64,000 nucleotides of DNA from assembly GCA_963788225.1 (NCBI GenBank), contig CAWBGI010000007.1, forward strand, positions 372,001 through 436,000, read 5' to 3'. Position numbers and translations under genes: made by a program. The first letter of the stretch is position 1; each line of letters opens with the position of its first letter. Under the pieces are notes generated by a model. It saw only the letters and a list, made by a program, of their open reading frames with translations, searched no databases and was not told the origin of the DNA. This document shows positions 32,378-41,039 of the stretch, piece by piece. Origin of the DNA: Sulfotelmatobacter sp963788225 (lineage in GTDB: Bacteria > Acidobacteriota > Terriglobia > Terriglobales > Acidobacteriaceae).

Positions 32378-34144
32378 TCAGCCCTTCGACGATTTTGATT
32401 GCGGTCCATAAACGCGTGTGCCTACGACGCCCTTGCCTTCTTCGACCGTGACGGTTTGTCCAGCATTGACATTCGAGAGCTTGTCAACTTCTCCGCTGGG
32501 CCATTGAATCTCAATGCTCTCGGCCTTCGTTTGCGCGCCCAAACCGAACGTAAGCACGAGTTCGCTCTGCGAAAGATAGCTTGATCCGGAGCGCAGCATT
32601 TTCCATTGCTTGTCTCCCCCCGAAGAGATATGCACAACCGCGCCGATGCCGTCACGGTTTGACTTTGTCCCCACCAACTTGAGACGCAGGCTATGATTCG
32701 TGTCGCCCTCATTGTGAAATAAATAAGCCGGACCCGCGTTGGTGGTGATGAGAACATCCAGAAAACCGTCGTTATCGATATCGGCATAAGCCGCGCCGCG
32801 CGCTACTCTCGGCGCGGCAAAGGCTTGCCCCATTTGCGCCGTCACTTCCTGGAACTTGCCTCCGCCCAGATTGCGAAACAGATGCGCAGGCTCGGCATAG
32901 CTCACGCGCTTTTGCACCCGCTCGATCTGGTCTTCGATATGGCCGTCAGCGACGAAAATGTCGGGCCAGCCGTCGTTGTCGTAGTCGAAAAAGAAACAGC
33001 CGAATCCTAGCGTGACCAGCGTGGCGCGTCCGACCTCAGATTGCGGAGCCTCATCTACAAACAAGCCGTTGCCCTCGTTATGGTAGAGCGAGACCATCTG
33101 ATTGGAGAAGTTGCTGATGATCACGCTGGAATGACCGCTGCGGTCGTAGTCGGCGGCATCGACGCCCATGCCGGCGCGCGCCACGCCGTCTTCGCTGAAC
33201 GCTATACCAGAGGTCATGCCACGCTCTTCAAAAGTTCCATCTTTCTTGTTCAGGTAAAGCTTGTTGGGTTGAGTATCATTGGCGATCAGAATATCAAGCC
33301 AGCCGTCGGCGTTGTAATCGAAGATGGCGATGCCGAGGCTCTTCGAGGTCGGATCGCCGAGCCCTGCTTTCCGAGTAGCATCTTCAAACTTGCCGCCGCC
33401 GAGGTTGTGCCACAACCGCACCGACGTTCCCTTGTACGATTCCGGCGTGCAATACGATTTGTGCGCGCCGTCAAGTGTGCAGTAGAGATCGGTCTGCTCC
33501 GTCCATTGCACGTAGTTCGCGACCACTAGATCGAGTTTGCCGTCGCGGTCGTAATCGACCCAGGCGGCACTGGTCGAGAACTCGTTGGGTCCCCACATAC
33601 CGGCTGTTTTGGTGACGTCGGTGAAGGTGCCGTTGCCGTTGTTGTGAAATAGATGGCTCTGGCCTAGCGCAGTGATGAAGATGTCGTCGAAGCCGTCGTT
33701 GTCGTAGTCGCCGACCGCGACTCCTAACCCGAACATGGGCACGGCCAATCCCGCCTTGCGGGTCACATCGGTAAAGGTTCCGTCGCGGTTGTTGTGATAT
33801 AGCTTTGGAGTTGTCGGCCCGCCATGCGGGTGACCGGGCCAGTCCTCGCCATTGACCAGCAAAATGTCGGGGTAGCCGTCGTTGTCGTAATCAATGAAGG
33901 CGCAACCCGGGCCCATAGTTTCGGGCAGCCACTTTTTTCCGAAAGCGCCGTTGTTGTGAGTGAAGTGAATGCCGGCTTGAGCGGTGATGTCGCGGAAGTG
34001 GACTTGCTGGGCCGAAAGCGCGCCAGCAAAAAGCAAAATCCACCACAGAGACACAGAGACACGGAGAAATGCAGAAGCAAACTTGCGGCTTTGTCTGTGA
34101 CTCTGTGACTCTGTGGTGAACATCACTTGGATGGCGCCCCTCAT
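32378..34144 (-). CDS. Exported CRTAC1/ASPIC-UnbV protein
   Basis: A 588-residue protein starting at ATG 34144, overlapping the upstream stop (ATGA). The N-terminal 45 residues are a signal peptide (FLRVSVSLWWILLFAGALSA) whose basic n-region is encoded by an octad inverted repeat. Residues about 45-470 hold FG-GAP/VCBS repeats with DxDxDG loops (DYDNDGYPDILLV, DYDRDGKLDLVVA), and about 500-570 an ASPIC/UnbV domain (IGAVVHISSGGDKQWKMLRS). In CRTAC1 relatives this is an extracellular calcium-binding propeller; the ligand here is unknown. It sits between the cytochrome gene and the TPR-CRTAC1 gene in one operon. Confidence 0.88.
   Translation of the reverse strand: MRGAIQVMFTTESQSHRQSRKFASAFLRVSVSLWWILLFAGALSAQQVHFRDITAQAGIHFTHNNGAFGKKWLPETMGPGCAFIDYDNDGYPDILLVNGEDWPGHPHGGPTTPKLYHNNRDGTFTDVTRKAGLAVPMFGLGVAVGDYDNDGFDDIFITALGQSHLFHNNGNGTFTDVTKTAGMWGPNEFSTSAAWVDYDRDGKLDLVVANYVQWTEQTDLYCTLDGAHKSYCTPESYKGTSVRLWHNLGGGKFEDATRKAGLGDPTSKSLGIAIFDYNADGWLDILIANDTQPNKLYLNKKDGTFEERGMTSGIAFSEDGVARAGMGVDAADYDRSGHSSVIISNFSNQMVSLYHNEGNGLFVDEAPQSEVGRATLVTLGFGCFFFDYDNDGWPDIFVADGHIEDQIERVQKRVSYAEPAHLFRNLGGGKFQEVTAQMGQAFAAPRVARGAAYADIDNDGFLDVLITTNAGPAYLFHNEGDTNHSLRLKLVGTKSNRDGIGAVVHISSGGDKQWKMLRSGSSYLSQSELVLTFGLGAQTKAESIEIQWPSGEVDKLSNVNAGQTVTVEEGKGVVGTRVYGPQSKSSKG
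34041..34118. repeat. Octad inverted repeat inside the CRTAC1 signal sequence
   Basis: The left arm (34041-34066: CACCACAGAG, ACACAGAG, ACACGGAG) and right arm (34093-34118: GTCTGTGA, CTCTGTGA, CTCTGTGGTG) are near-perfect reverse complements in 8-base units. One arm of the same type (ACACAGAGGCACGGGG) lies at 32347-32365 before the next gene in the operon. Confidence 0.78.
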
Positions 34145-36984
34145 CGCGAGCCACCAGCGTCCCCAGACACGACTGTTCTCACCGGCTTCAAATTCAGCGC
34201 CGGCAGCGGAACGGATACGTGCTCGTGAATGGCCTGCCTTTCGTTGTTATCTTCGGGATGCAATCGGCGATAGGGTCCCGTAATTGCCTGGGACGATTCG
34301 TCGGCTTTGAATCGCAGGTACCGCTCCTGATGTTCTTTCGCAAGCTTTTCGTTGCCCAAACCGCTGTAACATAGCATTAGGTTATAGTGCGCCTGCAGAT
34401 CTTCGGGATCAATCGCGAACACGGATTGCAAGACATTCACCGCCTCGGAATATTTTCGCTGCAGGAAAAGAATGCGTCCCAGATCGTTGAGCGCGACGCG
34501 GTCGCGCGGATATTGAGCCAGAACGCTGCGCAATCCCCTGGCCGCGCCTTCATAGTTGCCGTCAGCGCGCAGCACTCGGGCATAAAAGAAGTTGGCGCGA
34601 GCCAGATTTGGAGACAAGACCAGCGCCTTCTCGAGCACCATGCGAGCGCGCTCCATGTCGCCTTCCTGCACAGCCGCGCGTCCGATGTTCACCCAGCCAT
34701 CGGGATTGCTTGGGTCGGCTTCAGTCACTTTCTGGAACGCCGCGGCTGCAGCTTTCAAATCGCCTTGCAGGAACAGGCCGATTCCATAGTCGTTCCAGCG
34801 CTGCCATTCGTCTTTCCGTACGATGGTCTTCGGCTCGGGAGTGGGAGCGTTGTGTCCCACGACAGACAGCGTCACTTCGTCTTCCGCAACCGCAACGATG
34901 GGCAGGTCGGGTATTCTTTCCTGCTTCGCCGAAACTCCGCTCAGCGATGCCGTGAACACTGTCGGGCGATCGTCGTAGTCAGGTGCGACCGAGTTCGGTG
35001 CTCCCGTGTCGGGTTGCCCGGCGAAGGCTTCATGCGTGCCATACCACGAAAATTTCCTGTAGCAGAGGCGCGCGTGTAGAGTGATCTTGTTGCCTGTGTT
35101 CTCAGGAATCGAAATTCGGTAATGCACGGTGTCAGCCGCGCCAGGGGGAATGAGCCGCACATACACCACTGCCCGCGTCGCCCAAGCGTTACGCTTGTTG
35201 ATGGGGTTGCCGTGCGCGTCTATCTGCAGCGAGCGGTAGAAGTGCGCACCTTTTTCCACCGGACCTTTGCCATCATCTTCGACCATGCCGCTCCAGAAGA
35301 TGGTCTGGCCCCTGTCGTCAGTGGCTTTGAGTTCAAGCCATGTATCATAAGCGTCAACCGTGCCGCCGGGGAAAAAGTGTCCAACCTTTTTCGTACGCAC
35401 AACCACATCGACGCGCAGCGTGTCGCCGCGGCGCAGCACGGGCTGCACGCGGTTCAACGGCGCCGTGACCGGAGCAACTTCGCCGCCAGTACCAGGAGTG
35501 ATTTTGGTTTCCGCTTCTTCGCCGACCGCGAAAGTTGTCGCGAGATCCGATTGACTCCCCGCACCTGACTTCGGGGGTGGCTCCGCAGGGGATAGCGCAA
35601 AGATATCCACCGTGAGCGCGCCGCTTTTCAGGAATCCTTCCGTGAGTTTCAACTGTGCATCATCTCCATTTGCTGTGGGCACGGCGGTGTTTGCGCCGGG
35701 GAATCGATGCGAGTGCACGAACCCGTTGATATTGCCTGCGTCCTCGGAAGACTCCATGGGCATGTGGCAATCCGCGCACTGCTGTGGCTTCGGCGGATAG
35801 TAGAATGAGCGCGCGCCTTGCCCGGAGACTCCACTGGCTTGCCAGTTGTCGTACTCGTTGAAGCCGCGGAACCAGCGGTAATGATTCACCGGCACATCGA
35901 GGTGCACCTTGTGGCAAGTCGAACAGAACTCGGCCGTCTGCGTGCGCATGAATGGTTTTAGAAACACGCGGCGGTGCGGCTCGGGATTCAGACGTATCAG
36001 GAAATCGTGCAACGCGCGCGCGATCGGATTCTGCGCGGCTGCCAACTCGTGCAGCTTGGGATACTCGAGATAAAAATCGGCCTGGCCCATCGTGCTCTTC
36101 ACGTGGGCAATGGAGTGGCACATCATGCAGCCCAGCCCGGCCTGCGATTCGGGCCGGTGCACAATCTGCTTGATCGGCGTATCCATCAAGCCGCTGTAGA
36201 GCAGGGCCGGATCGTGGCATCCGCCGCACCATTTCGAAGGCTTGGAGCCGATCGTATCCTGCATGTACTCGACCGACTTGCGGTACCACTGATTGTTGAA
36301 CGAAGAAAAATGGTGCGCCGAACTGAACCATTGATTGTAGATATCTTCGTGGCACCGTTTGCAGGAGTCGGACTCCATGAAAAACTTGCTGGGAATTTTC
36401 TGCTTGCCGTAAACCTGCGCGGAACTTGGGAAGAACGCACCCTCAGGCCCGTCGCCTTCGCCGTTCATGTTGTCGGGAGGCATGTTTGGATTCTGGATGC
36501 GGACGCGCGTTTGCCAGCTTTCGCGGACATAACGCGCACCGTAGCCCATGACCGCAACCGTTGCTAGACAAAGGGCGGCGCGCAAGAGAGATGTGGCGGC
36601 TTGCGAAGAACTACGCCGTCCCAGTTTGTCGGCGATTAGAAGGGCAACTCCGGCGAGCGAGATCACGATGTGAAAGTAAAGCCACTTCCACTCCATTCGC
36701 GGCGTGCCAGTCTTGATCAAGATGAGGCCCAGAATAGCGCCAGCCGCCACCAGCAGCCATCCCGCGCCGGCAAGAATGCTTCCCTCCCTTAGCAGACGAA
36801 TCAGCAGCAGAGCGAGCAGTATTGCAGCAACTACACCGCCCAGCGCATGCAACAGCACCACTCCGGCGTAGATAATGTTTGGCTGCGGGAAGGTGTAGAG
36901 GTAGGCGGCTGAAACAAACAGAAATAGGAGGAGCCAGGACAAGGCTCGACTGACGAAACCCTCGGATGAGGAGGCTTCTCGCAT
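34141..36984 (-). CDS. Membrane multihaem c-type cytochrome with C-terminal TPR
   Basis: A 947-residue protein. The N-terminus has four or five hydrophobic segments (residues about 12-165: SWLLLFLFVSAAYLY, GGVVAAILLALLLI, GWLLVAAGAILGLILI). Five CxxCH haem sites follow at about 205 (CKRCH), 252 (CGGCH), 285 (CMMCH), 353 (CSTCH) and 400 (CADCH), in a layout like cytochrome c554-type proteins. Beta-rich sequence follows to about 720, then TPR units at about 735-880 (GIGLFLQGDLKAAAAAFQKV, FYARVLRADGNYEGAARGLR). It is the first gene of an operon with two CRTAC1 proteins. An inner-membrane electron carrier facing the periplasm is likely; its donor and acceptor are unknown. Confidence 0.88.
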   Translation of the reverse strand: MREASSSEGFVSRALSWLLLFLFVSAAYLYTFPQPNIIYAGVVLLHALGGVVAAILLALLLIRLLREGSILAGAGWLLVAAGAILGLILIKTGTPRMEWKWLYFHIVISLAGVALLIADKLGRRSSSQAATSLLRAALCLATVAVMGYGARYVRESWQTRVRIQNPNMPPDNMNGEGDGPEGAFFPSSAQVYGKQKIPSKFFMESDSCKRCHEDIYNQWFSSAHHFSSFNNQWYRKSVEYMQDTIGSKPSKWCGGCHDPALLYSGLMDTPIKQIVHRPESQAGLGCMMCHSIAHVKSTMGQADFYLEYPKLHELAAAQNPIARALHDFLIRLNPEPHRRVFLKPFMRTQTAEFCSTCHKVHLDVPVNHYRWFRGFNEYDNWQASGVSGQGARSFYYPPKPQQCADCHMPMESSEDAGNINGFVHSHRFPGANTAVPTANGDDAQLKLTEGFLKSGALTVDIFALSPAEPPPKSGAGSQSDLATTFAVGEEAETKITPGTGGEVAPVTAPLNRVQPVLRRGDTLRVDVVVRTKKVGHFFPGGTVDAYDTWLELKATDDRGQTIFWSGMVEDDGKGPVEKGAHFYRSLQIDAHGNPINKRNAWATRAVVYVRLIPPGAADTVHYRISIPENTGNKITLHARLCYRKFSWYGTHEAFAGQPDTGAPNSVAPDYDDRPTVFTASLSGVSAKQERIPDLPIVAVAEDEVTLSVVGHNAPTPEPKTIVRKDEWQRWNDYGIGLFLQGDLKAAAAAFQKVTEADPSNPDGWVNIGRAAVQEGDMERARMVLEKALVLSPNLARANFFYARVLRADGNYEGAARGLRSVLAQYPRDRVALNDLGRILFLQRKYSEAVNVLQSVFAIDPEDLQAHYNLMLCYSGLGNEKLAKEHQERYLRFKADESSQAITGPYRRLHPEDNNERQAIHEHVSVPLPALNLKPVRTVVSGDAGGSR

Positions 36985-37094
36985 CGGAAATAGTGAGGCG
37001 TACGGTATCAGACTTCAGTTCCACAGTGACTGAAATCAGGTGGGAACCAACTTACTCAGATTGACGGGATGGGGAAATAGTCCAAAAATACTAT

Positions 37095-37865
37095 TCATTG
37101 CATGGAGCGATCGAGTATGCGCTTTTCGTTGCCAGTGAGCGCGCGGTGGGCTCCCTTCGCAAGGTTGCCTAGTTGCAGCGGTCCAAGGGCTACGCGCACC
37201 AGTCGCAATACTTCGACGCCCATGCCTTCCATCATGCGGCGGATATGGCGGTTCCTGCCTTCATCCAGAACAAGTTCGAGCCAGCAATTCTTCTGCCCTG
37301 CGCGCAAGAGGCGGGCCTGCTTCGCGCGCAGCACTTCCCCGTCTTTCGCTCTGACTCCCAGAACCAGCGTTTGGAGAAACGCCTCATCCGTGACGGTTGC
37401 CACTTGCACGTGGTAGATCTTATTCAAGTGCGTTTCAGGGGCCGTAATTCGCGCGCCCCATTCGGAATCGTTGGTCAGCAAGAGCAACCCTTCGCTGGCC
37501 TTGTCGAGGCGGCCCACCGGGGCAACCCACGGGAGTTCGTCTGGCAGTGAATCTCCATCAGACGAACTTTTGTTCAGCAATCCGTATATCGTCTCCCGCC
37601 CTTTTTCGTCCGATGCCGTCGTTATCACACCGCGAGGCTTGTTCATCATGACGTAGATCCTGCGTTGTTCTTCAATCACTTTTCCGTCAACGGCGATCTG
37701 ATCACGTGTCCCCAAAACCGGCGTTTCGGGGTCGCGCCGGATCCTTCCGTTCAGGCTCACGCGGCCGCTGCGAATCATCTCGGTGGCATGGGACCGCGAA
37801 CAGTAGCCACGCTTCGACAAGGCGCGCGCCAAGCCGATCTTGCGGGCTGTTTCAATCTCGCTCAC
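37095..37865 (-). CDS. RluB/RsuA-family pseudouridine synthase
   Basis: A 256-residue enzyme. An S4 RNA-binding domain occupies residues about 12-58 (RALSKRGYCSRSHATEMIRS), followed by the catalytic domain with VAPVGRLDKASEGLLLLTND, where the Asp in GRLD is the nucleophile, and GRNRHIRRMMEGMGVEVLRL. It is probably the RluB-type 23S rRNA enzyme, although RluE/RluF/RsuA are close relatives. It is divergent from the rhodanese gene, with a heptad hairpin in the shared upstream region. Confidence 0.9.
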   Translation of the reverse strand: MSEIETARKIGLARALSKRGYCSRSHATEMIRSGRVSLNGRIRRDPETPVLGTRDQIAVDGKVIEEQRRIYVMMNKPRGVITTASDEKGRETIYGLLNKSSSDGDSLPDELPWVAPVGRLDKASEGLLLLTNDSEWGARITAPETHLNKIYHVQVATVTDEAFLQTLVLGVRAKDGEVLRAKQARLLRAGQKNCWLELVLDEGRNRHIRRMMEGMGVEVLRLVRVALGPLQLGNLAKGAHRALTGNEKRILDRSMQ

Positions 37866-37887
37866 CCGATCATGCTAACCGAGAACG

Positions 37888-37994
37888 CGGGCTTCGGCTT
37901 TCGGGCTTCGCCTTCCGCTCAGAACACCAACATTTGGCAAACGTTGTCCCGTCCACCGAAAGCCGGAGCCCGACAGCCGAAGCCCGAAGCCCGG
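37888..37994. repeat. Heptad inverted-repeat element (CGGGCTT type)
   Basis: Left arm units CGGGCTT, CGGCTTT, CGGGCTT, CGCCTTC (37888-37915). The right arm, read on the minus strand, is CGGGCTT, CGGGCTT, CGGCTGT, CGGGCTC, CGGCTTT (37957-37993). The spacer is about 40 bases. It lies between two divergent start regions. Confidence 0.82.
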
Positions 37995-38062
37995 TCGTCG
38001 ATGCACGATCCGGCGACACTTGGTACGATGATGTTCGTCGGCTCACTCGGAAAGGAGTTCTC

Positions 38063-38440
38063 ATGGCCCACCAACATCCGCCGCGCTTTTTGAAAATCGT
38101 AGACGACGCCAAGACCCGCGTGCGCGAAACCAACGTCGAGGAAGTGAAGAAGAAGATGGATCGCGGCGAGAAGTTCACTCTGGTGGATGTGCGCGAAGAG
38201 AGCGAATTCGCCAAGGACCACCTGCCGGGCGCCGTACACCTGGGCAAAGGCGTCATCGAGCGCGACATCGAGGCCCGCGTGCCCGACCTGAATGCGGAGA
38301 TTGTGCTTTACTGCGGCGGAGGTTTCCGCTCGGCGCTCGCCGCTGACAACCTGCAGAAGATGGGATATACGAATGTCATTTCGATGGATGGCGGCATTCG
38401 TGGCTGGCGGGAGAAGGGGTATCGGCTGACTAAGGACTGA
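38063..38440 (+). CDS. Rhodanese-like sulfurtransferase
   Basis: ATG 38063, preceded by AAAGGAG, gives 125 residues. The single rhodanese domain shows FTLVDVREESEFAKDHLPGA and the active-site loop YCGGGFRSALAADNL with the persulfide-forming Cys near residue 88, then GYTNVISMDGGIRGWREKGY. It is a cytoplasmic sulfur carrier or thiosulfate sulfurtransferase; partner unknown. The long upstream frame from 37706 is the repeat region and is left out. Confidence 0.92.
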   Translation: MAHQHPPRFLKIVDDAKTRVRETNVEEVKKKMDRGEKFTLVDVREESEFAKDHLPGAVHLGKGVIERDIEARVPDLNAEIVLYCGGGFRSALAADNLQKMGYTNVISMDGGIRGWREKGYRLTKD

Positions 38441-38824
38441 ACCGCAGTACCGAGCACCTGGTACCTAGTTCTGAGCGACACTGACGGCGGGATAAGAGCA
38501 GTGTCCAGTTTCGCCTGGGTACGCATTGACGGTCTGAGCCGAAAACGGCGGCCCACCTCAATCGCCAAATAATTGAAGCTATACGCATTTGCTACCGTGC
38601 GCAACGAGGTTGCAAGTTCTTGCACAGTTCCACCCTTGAAGAAGTTGCCGACGAGCATCTACATTGTGCGATTGGAACCTTGACCTGGTAAAACCCCCGT
38701 ACTACACTTTGTTACCCCTCCCTCGGTGACTCCCAGTCACAAGGTGCTGCTCAAACTTCTCCCTCAGAGATATTTCGGAATATATACGTAAAAAAGAATC
38801 TCGAGGATTCGGTTGGAGGGTCGC
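38441..38824. other. Intergenic region before the secreted repeat protein
   Basis: 384 bases without a gene. It begins with a single heptad arm (38446-38473), and ends in an A+T-rich stretch (ATATATACGTAAAAAAG, 38779-38796) likely to hold the promoter of the gene at 38825. The minus-strand frame at 38308-38658 is not credible. Confidence 0.5.
38446..38473. repeat. Single heptad arm (AGTACCG type)
   Basis: Units AGTACCG, AGCACCT, GGTACCT, AGTTCTG begin 5 bases after the rhodanese stop. No matching opposite arm is seen nearby. Confidence 0.5.
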
Positions 38825-40840
38825 ATGAAGTCGCGCGTTCTGCTGTTCGCGGTGTTAGGCGCTCTGTTCTTCGTGGGGTTGACAGCTACTTGCGCTGCCT
38901 CCACGGATTACACGATCAGCGTGGCGGTCACCGGCCTCACAGGAACGCTGGTGATGCACGACAACAAGGGCGACCTATTGACCTTCACCACAAACGATAC
39001 GCAAACCTTCGCCACGTCGTACGCGAGCGGTTCGAACTATACCGTGAATGTCAGGACTCCTCCTACCGGGCAGACTTGCACGCTAAGCAGCAACGCTAAA
39101 GGCACGATCACCTCGAACATCACGGTCACGGCCACGTGCGCAAAAACTGTGAATTATAAAATTAGCGTCGCGGTCACCGGCCTTGTAGGAACGCTTGTCG
39201 TACAAGACAGCAAGGGCGACACATTAACCTTTACCACGAACAACACTCAAACCTTCGCCAAAGCCTACCCCAGTGGCTCGGCCTACACCGTGACGGTCGT
39301 GACTCAGCCCGCCGGCCAGACCTGCACGCTGAGCAGCAACGCCAGCGGAAACATCACCTCGAACATTACGGTAACGGCTACCTGTACTACGAACGTGGTG
39401 AATTACACGATCAGCGTCGCGGTCACCGGACTTACAGGAACGCTGGTGGTGCAGGACAATTTAGGCGCCACATTGACCTTTACCACGAACACGACTCAGA
39501 CATTCTCCACGTCTTATGCGAGCGGTTCGACGTACTCGGTCACAGTGCAAACTCAGCCTGCCGGCCAGACCTGCACGCTAAGCAGCAATGCCAGCGGAAC
39601 CATCGCTTCGAACATTACCGTGACCGCCACCTGCTCGGCCACGACTTACACGGTCAGCGTCGCAGTGACCGGGCTTTCCGGAACGGTGATCATGCAGGAC
39701 GATCAAGGCGCCACCTTAACCTTCACCAGCAGTAACACCCAATCGTTTGCGAATACATACGCCAGCGGCGCACCGTACACAGTAAGTGTTGTCAGCCAGC
39801 CGTCAGCACAGTCTTGTATCCCCACTTACTCCAGCGGAACTATCACCTCTAACATCACGATCTCTGCCACCTGCGCGACGGGGTCCACCCGTCAATTAGG
39901 CACTATCAGCAACGTCTCCAGCATTACGTGCAAGGGATCGATCAGAGATGGCGTCTGCCAGCAAATGACGGTTTCGTGCCCCAACGTTCCTGATGTGCTG
40001 GCCTTCGTGAAGACCAATACGCCTACGGGAACTTCCCTGGGAACAGTGACCTATACCACTGGCGGCGACGGCATCGGCTTGTATGACACTCAGTTCACTT
40101 ATGGCAGCACGGCGGTGGGCAACGTCCTGGCTGCCGGATTCACCACCGTGCAGATTTCGTGGGGAACGCCATTCATTACCGATCAGCCTGACGGCTGGGT
40201 GATAGGCTCGGGCGGCGTGCTCGCAGCGGCCTGCCGGTACGCGACCGTTACGCAGTGGATTTACGACAACATTCAGAACAACACGAGCCTTCCCTACTGC
40301 GCTACCGGAAACAGCGGCGGCGCGGGAGCGCTGGGTTATGCCCTATCACAATATGGTTCCAGCAACATTCTCTCGATGGCGGAAGTCACAAGCGGTCCCC
40401 CGACCGGCCGGCTCGATTGGGGCTGCGGATGCACACAGGGCAAGCTGCCCGTGCAGTGCGGAACGAGCTCTACGCTGGGCACCTGTTTTGGAAAGGCGGA
40501 TGCGCCCTTCTGGGATCCGGCCTACAATCCCAGCGAAACTCCTGGAGTGTGTACCAATGCCGTGGACGGTACTCTGCCGCCCGGAGGACTGAACTTTTTC
40601 CTGGGAGATAGCGTCGAAGCGCCGGGGGCCGCGTACAACTTCCCCACCACCTACGTGAACCTGGTATTTGGCAGCGCAGACGACAGCTCTGCCATCGCCA
40701 TCGGCCAGGATTGGTTCAACAACATCACCACCACGAAAGCACAGGCCTGCGTGGCAGGTGGCGAACATGCGATGGCGAATACGCTTGCCGGGGCACAGCA
40801 AATTGCGAACGACCTGATCAATCTCTGCAAATTGCAGTAG
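38825..40840 (+). CDS. Secreted four-repeat protein with esterase-like domain
   Basis: ATG 38825, with GGAGG 6 bases upstream, gives 671 residues with a signal peptide (VLLFAVLGALFFVGLTATCA). Four repeats of 81-83 residues follow at about 29-353, each starting YTISVAVTGLTGTLVMHDN-like and ending TSNITVTATC, with two Cys per repeat that could form a disulfide. After residue 360 comes a distinct domain with WIYDNIQNNTSLPYCATGNSGGAGALGY, where GNSGG fits the GxSxG nucleophile elbow of an alpha/beta hydrolase, and GGEHAMANT near the end could supply the His. An esterase or depolymerase acting outside the cell is likely; the substrate is unknown. Confidence 0.8.
   Translation: MKSRVLLFAVLGALFFVGLTATCAASTDYTISVAVTGLTGTLVMHDNKGDLLTFTTNDTQTFATSYASGSNYTVNVRTPPTGQTCTLSSNAKGTITSNITVTATCAKTVNYKISVAVTGLVGTLVVQDSKGDTLTFTTNNTQTFAKAYPSGSAYTVTVVTQPAGQTCTLSSNASGNITSNITVTATCTTNVVNYTISVAVTGLTGTLVVQDNLGATLTFTTNTTQTFSTSYASGSTYSVTVQTQPAGQTCTLSSNASGTIASNITVTATCSATTYTVSVAVTGLSGTVIMQDDQGATLTFTSSNTQSFANTYASGAPYTVSVVSQPSAQSCIPTYSSGTITSNITISATCATGSTRQLGTISNVSSITCKGSIRDGVCQQMTVSCPNVPDVLAFVKTNTPTGTSLGTVTYTTGGDGIGLYDTQFTYGSTAVGNVLAAGFTTVQISWGTPFITDQPDGWVIGSGGVLAAACRYATVTQWIYDNIQNNTSLPYCATGNSGGAGALGYALSQYGSSNILSMAEVTSGPPTGRLDWGCGCTQGKLPVQCGTSSTLGTCFGKADAPFWDPAYNPSETPGVCTNAVDGTLPPGGLNFFLGDSVEAPGAAYNFPTTYVNLVFGSADDSSAIAIGQDWFNNITTTKAQACVAGGEHAMANTLAGAQQIANDLINLCKLQ
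38909..39882 (+). repeat. Four tandem 243-249-base coding repeats
   Basis: Units begin at 38909, 39155, 39404 and 39647. The DNA of units 1 and 3 is especially similar (TACACGATCAGCGT), pointing to recent duplication or gene conversion. Confidence 0.8.
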
Positions 40841-41039
40841 AGACGAAAAGATAGTGGCAGCGTTGATCGCTGCCCATGAGATTTGGCCACGGAGCCGTGG
40901 TTGGAGGCTCTTGCTTCCTGGATTTTTCCTAATCGTCATCGAGCGGAATCCCGCTCCAAATTCTCGTGGCGCGGCAGTATGCAAATTCCTTCATCTTGAC
41001 GAGCTCACGAGCCGAGTGCACACTCTCCCGTGGAAGCCA

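Noticed and set aside
38308..38658. 116-residue minus-strand frame
   Set aside because: It overlaps the rhodanese gene and a heptad repeat, and the residues are repeat-derived (RTRYQVLGTAV).
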